From: Acidimicrobiia bacterium
GTDB lineage: Bacteria > Actinomycetota > Acidimicrobiia > Acidimicrobiales > Poriferisodalaceae
Direction: 5' to 3'
NCBI GenBank assembly: GCA_022820925.1
Contig: JAJEEO010000009.1
Span: 1 to 64,000, forward strand
Length of the DNA: 64,000 nt
The notes below the pieces were generated by a model. It saw only the letters and a program-made list of their open reading frames with translations. It ran no database searches and was not told where the DNA came from. Made by a program: the position numbers and the translations under genes. Below are positions 17,387 through 26,705 of the stretch, piece after piece. Positions within the stretch are counted from its first letter, which is position 1, and each line of letters opens with the position of its first letter.

Positions 17387-19102
17387 ATGGCTCACAGCCC
17401 GACATCCGCCCGCCACACGCTCTCTCCGTGGTGGACGGACGCCGTGGGCTACCAGGTGTATCTGCGGTCCTTCGCCGACTCGAACGACGACGGCGTCGGC
17501 GATCTGGCCGGCATCGGGTCCAAGCTCGGCTACCTGAGCGACCTCGGCGTCGACTTTGTCTGGATCACGCCCTTCTATCCCACGCCCGGACACGACTGGG
17601 GCTACGACGTCGCCGACTACTGCGACGTGGACCCGCTGTTCGGCGATCTGGCCGCCTTCGAGGCGCTGGTGGCCGATGCCGCCGACCGCGGCATGCGCGT
17701 CGTGACCGACCTGGTGCCCAACCACACGAGCAGCGATCACCGCTGGTTCCAAGCAGCGATCGGCAACGCCGGCGAGGCGGAGCGGGCGCGTTACCGCGAC
17801 TACTACATCTGGCGAGACCCCGCCCCCGACGGCGGGCCGCCCAACAACTGGGTCGGCTACTTCGGCGGTCCGGCGTGGACGCTGGAGCCCGAGTCCGGCC
17901 AGTACTACTTGCACCTGTTCCTGCCGTCACAGCCTGACCTGAACTGGCGCAACCCCGCTGTGGCCGACGAGTGGGACCAGATCCTGCGGTTCTGGCTGGA
18001 CCGCGGCGTCGCCGGCTTCCGGGTCGACGTGGCCGGCGGCCTGGTCAAGGACGCCGAGCTGCGCTCGAATCCGCAGCTCCTGCCCATCCCGCCCAGAGCA
18101 TCCCGCTGGGAGCAGTGGGACTGCTTCGAGCATCTGTACGACGTCTTCCAGCCCGAGAGCCAGGACGTGTTCCGTCGCTGGCGGAAGATCTGCGACTCCT
18201 ACGGGGCGTTCCTGCACGGCGAGACGTACCACCTCGACCCGCGGGGCATGGACGACCTGCTGCCGCCCGACGGCATGCACGGCGGCTACTGGTTCGCGCC
18301 GATGCACATCGACTGGGAGCCCGCCGCCATCCGCAGAACGCTCCGCGGCCCGTCGAGCGCCTTGGCCGGCCGGCTGCTGTGGGCGATGAGCAGCCACGAC
18401 ATGCCACGGGCGCCCACCCGCTTCGCGTCAGTGCCCGACGCCGACCACGCTGCAGGCGCCTCGCAGCACTGGGGCGCTGCGCGCACACTCGCGTTCAACG
18501 TGCTCGCCGCGTTCCTGCCCGGCACTTTGGTGCTGTACCAGGGCGAAGAACTCGGGCTGGCCGACGGCGAGGTGGCCGCCGAGGACAAGCTGGATCCCGT
18601 CGGTCCCGACGACGATGTGGCCGCAGGGCGAGACGGCTGCCGCACGCCCATGCCGTGGGGCGACGGCCCCCACAACGGCTTCTCGGCGGCCGAGCCGTGG
18701 CTGCGCTCTGCTGAGCGTCCCGCAGGCGAGACGGCCGCGGCGCAGTCCCGGGACGAGCGGTCGTGGCTGGCCGCGTACCGGGCGCTGCTGGACGTGCAGC
18801 AGCGAGTGCGGCCGGATCTCTCGAATGGGTCTGCCGGCGGCAGCGAGTCGGTGGAGTGGACCGACAGCGGCGGCGGTCCGGTCATCTCCTACCGCCGCGG
18901 CCGCATCGGGGTCGCAGCCAGTGTCGGCGGGACGTCGGCCGAAGTGGAGATCCCGGCCGCCGCCACCGTGCTGTACGACTCGGCGGCTGTGTGCCCCCAT
19001 CCCCATGACGGCGTGTCGTGCGCCGGCGAGACCAGCGGGCCAGGACAGTCGAACGGGACCTATCTGCTCGCCCCGGCGAGCGCGGTGGTGTGGCAGGAAT
19101 GA
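17387..19102 (+). CDS. GH13 alpha-glucosidase-type hydrolase
   Basis: A 571-residue glycoside hydrolase 13 enzyme of the oligo-1,6-glucosidase/alpha-glucosidase type: cytoplasmic, no signal peptide. The family regions appear in order: VVTDLVPNHTSSDHRWF near residue 105, the nucleophile in GFRVDVAGG near 208, the acid/base Glu in FLHGETYHL near 277, and the transition-state Asp in SSHDMPRAPTRF near 335. The length is typical. The ATG at 17387 has GGAGA seven bases upstream; ATG 17369 is possible. It is followed by, and overlaps (ATGA), the LacI-type gene, and a LacI operator lies upstream, so repression by that regulator is likely. The exact sugar linkage is unknown. Confidence 0.88.
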   Translation: MAHSPTSARHTLSPWWTDAVGYQVYLRSFADSNDDGVGDLAGIGSKLGYLSDLGVDFVWITPFYPTPGHDWGYDVADYCDVDPLFGDLAAFEALVADAADRGMRVVTDLVPNHTSSDHRWFQAAIGNAGEAERARYRDYYIWRDPAPDGGPPNNWVGYFGGPAWTLEPESGQYYLHLFLPSQPDLNWRNPAVADEWDQILRFWLDRGVAGFRVDVAGGLVKDAELRSNPQLLPIPPRASRWEQWDCFEHLYDVFQPESQDVFRRWRKICDSYGAFLHGETYHLDPRGMDDLLPPDGMHGGYWFAPMHIDWEPAAIRRTLRGPSSALAGRLLWAMSSHDMPRAPTRFASVPDADHAAGASQHWGAARTLAFNVLAAFLPGTLVLYQGEELGLADGEVAAEDKLDPVGPDDDVAAGRDGCRTPMPWGDGPHNGFSAAEPWLRSAERPAGETAAAQSRDERSWLAAYRALLDVQQRVRPDLSNGSAGGSESVEWTDSGGGPVISYRRGRIGVAASVGGTSAEVEIPAAATVLYDSAAVCPHPHDGVSCAGETSGPGQSNGTYLLAPASAVVWQE

Positions 19103-20118
19103 CCGGCCCGATGGTTCGGATCGGCGAGGTCGCCCGAGCCGCGGGAGTGTCCACCGCAACCGTCAGCCGAGCCTTGAGGGGCTTGCCCCACGTCGCGCCG
19201 GCCACACGGCAAAAGGTGCTCACGGCCGCTGCCGAACTCGACTACCGGCCCAACCTGCCGGCAGCCCGGCTCGCCGCCGGAACGACCAACACGATTGCCG
19301 CTGCCGTGCCGGACCCGGCCGCATGGTTCAACGCGACGATCGTGGGTGCCTTGGGCCGCCACACGACCGCTGCGGGCTACGACCTGCTGCTGTCGGGTGT
19401 CGCGAATTCCGATGAGCGCCGACGCTTCATCGAGCTGAACGGCGTGAGATCGGGTCGCAGCGACGCGGTGGTGCTGATCGACGTCGCAGTGGACTCCGAC
19501 GTCGCGAGCGCCTTCGTCGCTCAGGGCGGCTGTGCTGTCACCGTCGGCTTCCGCACATCGGCACTCAGCTCGGTGACGGTCGACAACGTGGCCGCCGGCC
19601 GCACCGCCACCGAGATCCTGATCGACCACGGTCACCGGCGCATCGGGCTGCTCAGCCTCAGCGGCGGCGATTCGCTCAACTTCTCCATTCCCAGCCAGCG
19701 AGCCGAGGGCTACGCCCGGGCGCACGCCACAGCGGGGCTGACGCCGGACCCGGCATTGACCGTCTCGACAAGCAACAGCTGGGCCGAGGCACACCGGGCG
19801 GCCCATGTGCTGCTCGGCGCCGCGGAGCCGCCGAGCGCAATCTTCGCCATGTGCGACGAGCAGGCGTTCGGCGTCATGCTCGCGGCACGCGACCTGGGTC
19901 TGCACATCCCGGACGATCTGTCGCTCGTCGGGGTCGACGACCACGACCAGAGCCGCCTCGTAGGCCTGACCACGGTGCGACAGCACGTCGCCGACCAGGG
20001 TGTCGCCGCGGCCGACCTCGTGCTGCGTGCGCTGGAATCCGGCACCTCACCGCCCCAGCACACCCAGCTCGACACTGCGCTGATTGTGCGCGATTCGGTG
20101 GGGCGGCCCCCGAGCTGA
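19099..20118 (+). CDS. LacI-family transcriptional repressor
   Basis: A 339-residue LacI regulator. The HTH is RIGEVARAAGVSTATVSRAL near residues 7-26, with the hinge DYRPNLPAARLAAG after it. The sugar-binding domain shows GHRRIGLLSLSGGD and DDLSLVGVDDHDQSRL. It overlaps the GH13 stop by four bases (ATGA). The three LacI-type palindromes in the window (17305, 20269, 29004) lie before GH13, before the transporter operon and between the ATPase and aldolase genes, so it is the obvious regulator of the island. ATG 19111 is an alternative start. Confidence 0.92.
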   Translation: MTGPMVRIGEVARAAGVSTATVSRALRGLPHVAPATRQKVLTAAAELDYRPNLPAARLAAGTTNTIAAAVPDPAAWFNATIVGALGRHTTAAGYDLLLSGVANSDERRRFIELNGVRSGRSDAVVLIDVAVDSDVASAFVAQGGCAVTVGFRTSALSSVTVDNVAAGRTATEILIDHGHRRIGLLSLSGGDSLNFSIPSQRAEGYARAHATAGLTPDPALTVSTSNSWAEAHRAAHVLLGAAEPPSAIFAMCDEQAFGVMLAARDLGLHIPDDLSLVGVDDHDQSRLVGLTTVRQHVADQGVAAADLVLRALESGTSPPQHTQLDTALIVRDSVGRPPS

Positions 20119-20268
20119 GCCCAGCGCCGACGTGCCCAGCGTCGAACGCGCATGGGATATGGCGGGAATGCACGACGTGATCTCATGTCGCAGTCGAGTG
20201 TCGGTGACCAGCAAGGCACTCGGTGGCCGAGTCCTTTCGGCGGTCCGCTAGGCTTCGACGACGGCGTC

Positions 20269-20282
20269 TGCAAGCGCTTGCA
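20269..20282. promoter_or_regulatory. LacI-family operator upstream of transporter operon
   Basis: A perfect 14-bp palindrome, TGCAAGCGCTTGCA, 46 bases before the binding-protein ATG. It is the best match to the LacI-type consensus in the window. Confidence 0.85.
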
Positions 20283-20328
20283 ACGTGTACGAGGGCGCAC
20301 TGTCGCGCAGCCCCACAGGGAGGAACAC

Positions 20329-21729
20329 ATGAGAGATCACAGCAAACGACGCACCCGCCTGCGCGGGGCGCGTCTCTTGGCTATCGCACTGGCATTCGGG
20401 CTGATCGCAGCCGCGTGCGGCAGTGACGATGACGAGGATGCCGCAGCGACGACCGCTGCTGCCGCGCCGGCGACCACGGCCGCCGCGCCGGCCACCACCG
20501 AAGGCGCTGACTCCCTCGAAGGCACCAAGGTCACGGTCTTCGGTCCCGAGTCGAGCGACGAAGAGGCCGGCGCGCTGCGCGACGCTCTCGATCATTTCGC
20601 CGCGCAGACCGGCATCGAGATCACCTACACCGGTGCCCGCGACGCCGCGGATCAGATCAACGCGCAAGCCGCGGGCGGCAACCCGCCGGACATCTTCATC
20701 TTCCCGCAGCCGGGCAAGCTGGCCGACTTCGCTCGTGACGGGCACCTCGTCGCGCTTCCCGCCGACGTGATCGCCGCGATGAACGAGCACTGGACGCCTG
20801 CATGGACCGCATTCGGCGATGTCGACGGCACCCAGTACGGCATCCCGAACAAGTCCGACCTCAAGTCGCTGGTCTGGTACAAGCCGGCGCTGTTCGAGTC
20901 GAAGGGCTACTCGGTACCGGGCACATGGGACGAACTGAAGGCGCTGTCGGCGGAGATGATCGCCAACGGCGACACGCCGTTCTGCATCGGCATCGAGAGC
21001 GGTCCTGCCACGGGCTGGACCTTCACCGACTGGGTCGAAGACCTGATGCTGCGCTTCCACACGCCGGAGGACTACGACGCATGGGTTGCCGGTGAGCTGG
21101 CATTCTCCAGCGACGAGGTCAGCGGCGTGTTCACCGAGGTGCTCGACCTGTGGAACACGCCGGGCATGGTGTTCGCCGCGGGCGGCTCCATCGCTGCGAC
21201 GCCGTTCGGCGACAACGGCCAGCCGCTGGTCGACAACGACTGCATGATGCACCGTCAGGCGTCCTTCTACGCCGCGTTCATCCCCGAGGGAACCGTGTTC
21301 GCTGACGGCTCCGCCGATGCAGTCGACACCTTCTACTTCCCGTCGGTCAGGGGCGACCAGCCTGTGCTGGGCGCCGGCACGCTGGTGGGCGCCTTCCGTG
21401 ACGCTCCCGAGGTGTGGGAGGTCATGAAGTACTTCGGCAGCTCCGAGTACGCCGAGGTTCGCCAGCGGGCGCAGACCGAGCGCAAGGGCGGCGGTCTGTC
21501 CGGCTTCCTGTCGGCTGCGACCAACCAGGACCCGAGCGTGTACCAGCCGCTCGAGCAGTCCTTCCTCAGCATCTTGCAGAACGCCGATGTCGTGCGCTTC
21601 GACGGGTCCGACCTCATGCCTGCCGAGGTGGGTGCCGGCACGTTCTGGACCGAGGGCACCGCAGTAGTCAACGGCGACAAGACCGTTGCCGAGGCAACAG
21701 CGGCCATCGACGACAGCTGGCCGCAGTAA
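20329..21729 (+). CDS. sugar ABC transporter substrate-binding lipoprotein
   Basis: A 466-residue extracellular solute-binding protein (family 1, carbohydrate type). The signal peptide ends in the lipobox IAAAC near residue 28, followed by an acidic and Ala/Thr-rich linker. The binding domain starts at KVTVFGPESSDEE, with GGNPPDIFIFPQPG and later ERKGGGLSGFLS. The start is certain: AGGGAGGA lies four bases before ATG 20329. It is first in the transporter operon behind a perfect LacI operator, and a strong hairpin separates it from the permeases. The ligand is not readable from sequence; context suggests a glucoside or sulfosugar glycoside. Confidence 0.92.
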   Translation: MRDHSKRRTRLRGARLLAIALAFGLIAAACGSDDDEDAAATTAAAAPATTAAAPATTEGADSLEGTKVTVFGPESSDEEAGALRDALDHFAAQTGIEITYTGARDAADQINAQAAGGNPPDIFIFPQPGKLADFARDGHLVALPADVIAAMNEHWTPAWTAFGDVDGTQYGIPNKSDLKSLVWYKPALFESKGYSVPGTWDELKALSAEMIANGDTPFCIGIESGPATGWTFTDWVEDLMLRFHTPEDYDAWVAGELAFSSDEVSGVFTEVLDLWNTPGMVFAAGGSIAATPFGDNGQPLVDNDCMMHRQASFYAAFIPEGTVFADGSADAVDTFYFPSVRGDQPVLGAGTLVGAFRDAPEVWEVMKYFGSSEYAEVRQRAQTERKGGGLSGFLSAATNQDPSVYQPLEQSFLSILQNADVVRFDGSDLMPAEVGAGTFWTEGTAVVNGDKTVAEATAAIDDSWPQ

Positions 21730-21774
21730 GCGGCAGGAGTCGTTCGAGGACGGCGAGGAGACAACATGCGTGAA

Positions 21775-21808
21775 CGGAGGCCGGCCCGCCGACTTGGGCC
21801 GGCCTCCG
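21775..21808 (+). terminator. intra-operon hairpin after the binding-protein gene
   Basis: Two perfect 13-base arms (21775-21787 and 21796-21808) close an eight-base loop, with no T-run. This position, between binding protein and permease, is typical of a partial terminator or mRNA-stabilising hairpin that keeps binding-protein levels high. Confidence 0.65.
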
Positions 21809-21895
21809 GCGCGTTCGGACTCCGATTGAGCTCTCCGGGCAGACGCGCCGATCAGCGCTTTTCTCTGCCGGCCGGACGCCTGTAAGACTGCAGCA

Positions 21896-23473
21896 ATGGC
21901 AGCGCTGTGGGGGGCCTTCATCGGCGTGGTGATATCCGTCGGTGCCAGCGCTGCCCTGTTCTGGGGCACTCACCGGCTGTTCGCACTCGTCGAGCGCCGC
22001 TGGGCGATCGTTGCCGCAGTCTCGGGCGCAATCGTCGGCGCCGCCGCGGGCGCGCTGTTGTCGGGGATTCGCAGCGGACCCGAGTCCGAGCCGTTGCTGG
22101 CCGGATCACAGCTCGTCTGGATTCTCGGCGGCGCAGCCGTGGGCGGTCTGGCCGGCACCGTCGCCGGGCTCCGCTGGCCGCTCTCGGCGGCACGCATCGG
22201 CGCGGTGCAGAGCCGCCTGCGGGCGCTCACGTTCGTGGGGCCGGCGATGCTGTTCGTCGCGTTGGGGCTGATCATCCCGCTGCTGCGCACCATCTACCTG
22301 TCGCTGTTCGACAAGCGGGGCACAGACTTTCGCGGGCTGGCCAACTACGGCGAGATTTTCACCAATGCCCAGAGTCTGGATCTCTCCGGCTGGTCGGGCA
22401 TTTTCGGCAGCCAGCTGTTCTACGGCGCCGTCGTGCTGTTCGCCTTGATGGCCGCTATAGCGCTGTACCGCGGCCGTCGCAGGGGCGTCCGAGCCGACTT
22501 CTCGCCCGGCACGGTCGGGATCGGGCTCGGCGCCGGCCTGCTGCTGAGCTTCGCCGTGTTCGCCAGCTTGCGCGGCACGGTCATGAACAACCTGTGGTGG
22601 GTCGTGGCGGTGACGTTCCTGTCCACGGCGCTCGGCCTGCTCGCCGCAGTGATCGCGGATCGCGTCAAGCGCGAATCGCTCGCCAAGAGCCTCATCTTCT
22701 TGCCGATGGCGATCTCCTTCGTCGGCGCAGGGATCATCTGGCGCTTCATGTACATTGCGCGGCCTCCGCAGAAGAACCAGACCGGACTGCTCAACGCCCT
22801 CTGGGTCTGGTTCGGCACGCTTCGGCCGTCGAGCGGAGGGGCGTGGGCTGCCGTCGCCGTCCTGGCTGCGGTGACGGTCCTGCTCGCGGGCCTCTGCGCC
22901 TTTGGGGTGCGGCGGCGGCAGACGGCGATTGCAGTGGGGTCTGCAACCGCAGCCATCCCGCTCCTGTGGCTGATCTACCGCTTCGTGGGGCCCGGCGTGG
23001 GCGGCTCGGTCGCAGGTCCCAATGACGAGCCCATCGCAGGCACCATCCTGTTCGTCCAGGAGTCGCCGTACAACAACGTGTGGCTGATGGTGGTGCTGAT
23101 CTGGATCCAGACCGGCTTCGCCATGGTCATCCTGTCCGCAGCCATCAAGGCAGTGCCCGCCGACCTGATCGAAGCCGCCCGCGTGGACGGCGCCGACGAG
23201 CGGCAGGTCTTCTTCCAGGTGACGCTGCCCACCATCGTGCCGACGATCACCGTCGTCATGACCGCCATGATCGTGCTGGTCATGAAGGTGTTCGACATCG
23301 TCCGGGTCATGACGAACGGAAACTTCGGCACCCAGGTCATCGCCAACGAGATGTGGCAGCGCAGCTTCACCGAGTTCAACCTGGGGCTGGGATCGGCCCT
23401 GGCCGTCGTGCTCTTCCTCGGAGTGGTACCGGTCATGGGCCTCAACATCAGACGGATGCAGCGCGGTGAGTAG
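21896..23473 (+). CDS. sugar ABC transporter permease (MalF/UgpA type)
   Basis: A 525-residue inner-membrane permease, longer than the usual 290-320. Extra hydrophobic segments sit at the N-terminus (AALWGAFIGVVISVGASA and two more before residue 100) and two more lie between residues 310 and 385. The cytoplasmic EAA loop is IEAARVDGADERQVFFQVTLP near residue 424 (split at 21 letters in the protein), the contact with the ATPase. It precedes the second permease by two bases. Expression probably depends on the operator upstream of the binding protein. Confidence 0.88.
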   Translation: MAALWGAFIGVVISVGASAALFWGTHRLFALVERRWAIVAAVSGAIVGAAAGALLSGIRSGPESEPLLAGSQLVWILGGAAVGGLAGTVAGLRWPLSAARIGAVQSRLRALTFVGPAMLFVALGLIIPLLRTIYLSLFDKRGTDFRGLANYGEIFTNAQSLDLSGWSGIFGSQLFYGAVVLFALMAAIALYRGRRRGVRADFSPGTVGIGLGAGLLLSFAVFASLRGTVMNNLWWVVAVTFLSTALGLLAAVIADRVKRESLAKSLIFLPMAISFVGAGIIWRFMYIARPPQKNQTGLLNALWVWFGTLRPSSGGAWAAVAVLAAVTVLLAGLCAFGVRRRQTAIAVGSATAAIPLLWLIYRFVGPGVGGSVAGPNDEPIAGTILFVQESPYNNVWLMVVLIWIQTGFAMVILSAAIKAVPADLIEAARVDGADERQVFFQVTLPTIVPTITVVMTAMIVLVMKVFDIVRVMTNGNFGTQVIANEMWQRSFTEFNLGLGSALAVVLFLGVVPVMGLNIRRMQRGE

Positions 23474-23475
23474 CG

Positions 23476-24483
23476 GTGAGTAGCACCGTGACCCGCTCGG
23501 ACGGAGCGGCCCCCGGAGCGCCGCGACCGGGTGGACGCGCGCGGGACCCCGCCGGACGCGGCAGTGACCGCCTGGGCGCGGTCATCTATCGCTTCCTGCG
23601 CTCGATTCCGGCCTGGGTGCTGTGGCTGATGGTGATCATCTGGAGCGTTCCGACCGGCAGCTTGTTCCTCAACTCGTTCCGCCACCGCGACGATCAACGC
23701 GCCTCAGGCTGGTGGACATCGTTCACCGAAGGGAACTGGACGCTCGAGAACTACTCAGACGTGCTGTCCTCGGGTCAGCAGACCGGCGGGCTCTGGCAGG
23801 CGCTGCTCAACTCGTTTGCCATTGCCATCCCGGCGACCATCATCCCGATCGCCATCGCCGCCTTGGCGGCCTACGCATTCGCGTGGATTCCCTTCCGGGG
23901 CCGAGAGTGGCTGTTCATCGGGACGGTCTCGCTGCTGGCCCTGCCCAACCAGGTGGCATTGCTGCCGCTGCTGCAGATGTTCGCCGGCGGCGCCCACTGG
24001 ACCATCCCGGGAACTGAGACCGTCCTCACGCTGTTCCCCGATTTCAGCCTTGCGGGCACCGCGACGGCCGTGTGGCTGACCCACACTGCGTTCGCCTTGC
24101 CGTTTGCCATCTTCCTGCTGCACAACTACATCTCGACGCTGCCCGGCGAGCTGTTCGAAGCGGCCCGCATCGATGGTGCCGATCACTTCACCATCTTCTG
24201 GCGAATCGTTGTGCCGCTGTCGGTCCCTGCACTGGCGGCCTTCGCCATCTTCCAGTTCCTGTGGACATGGAACGACTACTTGATCGCCTTGACCATGCTG
24301 GGGGCCGCGGGTGAGAACTATCCGGCGACTATCAAGATCGCTTCGATGGCCGGCGAATTCGGCCTCCGGGAGCACCTGCTGTCTGCGGGAGCGTTTGTGC
24401 AGGCAGGAGTGCCGATGCTGGTGTTCTTCTTCTTGCAGCGGTTCTTTGTGCGGGGGCTGCTGGCGGGTTCTGTGAAATCCTGA
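23476..24483 (+). CDS. sugar ABC transporter permease (MalG/UgpE type)
   Basis: A 335-residue second permease of the importer. After a basic, Pro/Gly-rich N-terminus, hydrophobic segments start near residue 47. The EAA loop is FEAARIDGADHFTIFWRIVV near residue 225. It starts at a GTG two bases after the first permease stop, inside a small GCGGTGAGTAG duplication; that sequence supplies the only ribosome-binding-like bases. It pairs with the 21896 permease and probably uses the separately encoded ATPase at 27790. Confidence 0.9.
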   Translation: MSSTVTRSDGAAPGAPRPGGRARDPAGRGSDRLGAVIYRFLRSIPAWVLWLMVIIWSVPTGSLFLNSFRHRDDQRASGWWTSFTEGNWTLENYSDVLSSGQQTGGLWQALLNSFAIAIPATIIPIAIAALAAYAFAWIPFRGREWLFIGTVSLLALPNQVALLPLLQMFAGGAHWTIPGTETVLTLFPDFSLAGTATAVWLTHTAFALPFAIFLLHNYISTLPGELFEAARIDGADHFTIFWRIVVPLSVPALAAFAIFQFLWTWNDYLIALTMLGAAGENYPATIKIASMAGEFGLREHLLSAGAFVQAGVPMLVFFFLQRFFVRGLLAGSVKS

Positions 24484-24489
24484 GTCGCC

Positions 24490-25443
24490 GTGGAAGCAAC
24501 ATCGAATCTGGTGAGAACCGAGCCGCGGCCACTGGGCCGCGAGACCCAGGTGGGGCCGCTGGCGCTGGGCCTGTGGCGCTTCACCGGCACGGACGTCGGG
24601 GCCAACGCTGCGCTGGTCGAGGCCGGGCTGGATCTGGGCATGAACCTGGTCGACATCGCCGACGTGTACGGGCTCGACTGGGGCGGCACCGGCTTCGGCA
24701 GCTGCGAGGAGAACTTGGGCGCGGTGCTGAGGGCTCGCCCCGATGTGCGCGACCGCGTGGTGCTGGCCACCAAGGGGGGCATCGTGCCGCCGGTGCCGTA
24801 CGACTCGAGTGCGAGAGCGTTGCGGGCTGCCTGCGAGGCCTCGCTGGCACGGCTCGGGACGGATCGCATCGACCTGTACCAGGTGCACCGGCCCGACATG
24901 TTCACCCATCCGGCCGAGCTGGCCGACACCCTCGACACGCTGGTGGCCGATGGGCTGGTGGGCGCCGTCGGGGTGTCCAACTACACGCCTGCGCAGACGC
25001 GGGCCCTGGCGGCCCACCTGGACGCCCCGCTGGTGAGCACCCAGCCCGAGTACTCAGCCGCCTGCCTGGACGCGCTGCGCGACGGCACGCTCGACCTGTG
25101 CTCGGAGATGGGCATCGTGCCGCTGGCATGGAGCCCGCTGGCAGGCGGGCGACTCATGGCACAGGGCCCGCTCGGGGACGGGCGACTCATGGCACAAGGT
25201 TCGGTCGAGGGCGTTCGGCCGGAACTGCTGGCCACGCTGGACCGGCTGGCCGAGCGGGAGGGCGTCGACCGAGCCGCGGTGTGCGTTGCGTTCGTACTCG
25301 CCCACCCCACGGCACCAGTCGCGATCGTCGGCACCCAGCAGCCCGAACGACTCGAAGCGTTGCAGGCGGCGCTCGGCGTGCAGCTCGATCGCAACGACGT
25401 CTACGACATCGTCGAAGCCTCCGAGGGCGTACCGCTGCCGTGA
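24490..25443 (+). CDS. aldo/keto reductase
   Basis: A 317-residue NAD(P)H-dependent aldo/keto reductase. The catalytic tetrad is readable: Asp and Tyr in DIADVYG (near residues 56-61), Lys in LATKGG (near 95), His in QVHRPD (near 135). It begins with GTG six bases after the permease stop, so it is part of the transporter operon. A short internal duplication gives GRLMAQG twice (near residues 220 and 231). In the sulfoquinovose monooxygenase pathway an AKR reduces the 6-oxo-glucose product to glucose; that role would fit here but is inferred. Confidence 0.88.
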   Translation: MEATSNLVRTEPRPLGRETQVGPLALGLWRFTGTDVGANAALVEAGLDLGMNLVDIADVYGLDWGGTGFGSCEENLGAVLRARPDVRDRVVLATKGGIVPPVPYDSSARALRAACEASLARLGTDRIDLYQVHRPDMFTHPAELADTLDTLVADGLVGAVGVSNYTPAQTRALAAHLDAPLVSTQPEYSAACLDALRDGTLDLCSEMGIVPLAWSPLAGGRLMAQGPLGDGRLMAQGSVEGVRPELLATLDRLAEREGVDRAAVCVAFVLAHPTAPVAIVGTQQPERLEALQAALGVQLDRNDVYDIVEASEGVPLP

Positions 25444-25492
25444 CGAGGCACCACGTCACCGCGAGCGGGCCTCCCACGAACTCGGTGCTGCG

Positions 25493-26632
25493 GTGAGTGC
25501 GGAACCGTCCCACGGCACCGAGCCGATGCGCTTCGGCGTCATCGGCACCGGGATGATGGGCATCGAGCACATCGCCAATGTGATCGCGCTCGACGGCGCC
25601 GAGCTGACCGCTGTCTGTGACAACTGGGAGCCGTCGCTCAAGGCGGCCCAGCACGAGCTGGCGTCCAGCGGGCTCGACCCGGTGCCGGCGTTCGGCGACC
25701 ACCACGAGCTGCTCGACGCGGGGCTGTGCGATGCGGTGGTGGTCGCGACGCCGAACCACCTCCATACCGACATCGTCCTGGATGTGGCGGCTGCCAGCCT
25801 GCCCCAGCTTGTCGAGAAGCCGCTGGCCACCACGCTGGACGACTGCCGCCGCATCATCGGCGGAATCGAGGCGCTCGGGACCGAGGCCCCGCTGGTGTGG
25901 GTGGGCCTCGAGTACCGCTTCATGGCACCGGTGGCGGCGCTGATCGAGCAGGCTCACGCCGGGACGATCGGCGAGGTCCGCATGGTGGCCATGCGTGAGC
26001 ATCGCTTCCCCTTCCAACCGAAGGTGCGCGACTGGAACCGGTTCAACTGCAATACGGGCGGGACCTTGGTCGAGAAGTGCTGCCACTTCTTCGACCTCAT
26101 GCGAGTGATCGCCCGAAGCGAGCCGGTGCGTGTGATGGCGTCGGGCGCGCAGGACCTGAACCATCTTGACGAGCGCTACGGCGGCGAGACGCCCGACATC
26201 TTGGACAACGCCTTCGTGATCGTGGACTTCGCGTCGGGCGCTCGGGCGCTGCTGGACCTGTGCATGTTCGCCGACGCCACCCGAAACCAGGAGGAGATCT
26301 CGGTTGTGGGCGACGACGGCAAGCTCGAAGCGCTGATCCCCGACGACGTGGTGCGGACCGGCGTGCGCGGGCGTGACTGGATCGGCAACGTGCACGAGCG
26401 GACGGTCAGCAGCACCGCACCGGTCGTGGGCCACCATCACGGTTCGTCCTACATCGAGCTGGAGCGCTTCCGCGATGCAGTGCTGGAATCGGCGCCGGCG
26501 GAGTGCACGCTGGCCGATGGGCTGTGGTCGGCAGCGATCGGCCGGGCCGCTCATGTGTCGATCGACGAGGGCAGGCCGGTGCAGATGAGCGAACTGCTCA
26601 CCCCTGCAGAACTCGCCGGGCGGGGCCAGTGA
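25493..26632 (+). CDS. Gfo/Idh/MocA family oxidoreductase, possibly a glycosidase of GH188 type
   Basis: A 379-residue protein with an N-terminal NAD-binding domain (RFGVIGTGMMGIEH) and the family motif VEKPLATT near residue 108. The C-terminal domain has NTGGTLVEKCCHFFDLMRVI near residue 186, the usual catalytic stretch. Family members are dehydrogenases or NAD-dependent glycosidases; some that cleave sulfoquinovosides (GH188) occur beside AKR and SsuD-like genes, as here. It lies between those two genes in the operon. GTG 25493 is given as start; ATG 25526, right at the Rossmann fold, is an alternative without a ribosome binding site. Confidence 0.82.
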   Translation: MSAEPSHGTEPMRFGVIGTGMMGIEHIANVIALDGAELTAVCDNWEPSLKAAQHELASSGLDPVPAFGDHHELLDAGLCDAVVVATPNHLHTDIVLDVAAASLPQLVEKPLATTLDDCRRIIGGIEALGTEAPLVWVGLEYRFMAPVAALIEQAHAGTIGEVRMVAMREHRFPFQPKVRDWNRFNCNTGGTLVEKCCHFFDLMRVIARSEPVRVMASGAQDLNHLDERYGGETPDILDNAFVIVDFASGARALLDLCMFADATRNQEEISVVGDDGKLEALIPDDVVRTGVRGRDWIGNVHERTVSSTAPVVGHHHGSSYIELERFRDAVLESAPAECTLADGLWSAAIGRAAHVSIDEGRPVQMSELLTPAELAGRGQ

Positions 26633-26640
26633 GCCCCGCG

Positions 26641-26705
26641 GCGCAGCTTGCGGAGCCGCGGCAATGAGCAATGTGGCGCAGCTTGCGGAGCCGCAGCGAT
26701 GAGCA
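26641..26705 (+). repeat. tandem duplication of a ribosome binding site and start codon
   Basis: Two 30-base copies, 26641-26670 and 26676-26705, differ at two bases. Each contains TTGCGGAGCCGC followed by an ATGAGCA. The first ATG (26664) opens a 12-codon peptide that ends in TGA overlapping the real ATG at 26699. Confidence 0.75.
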
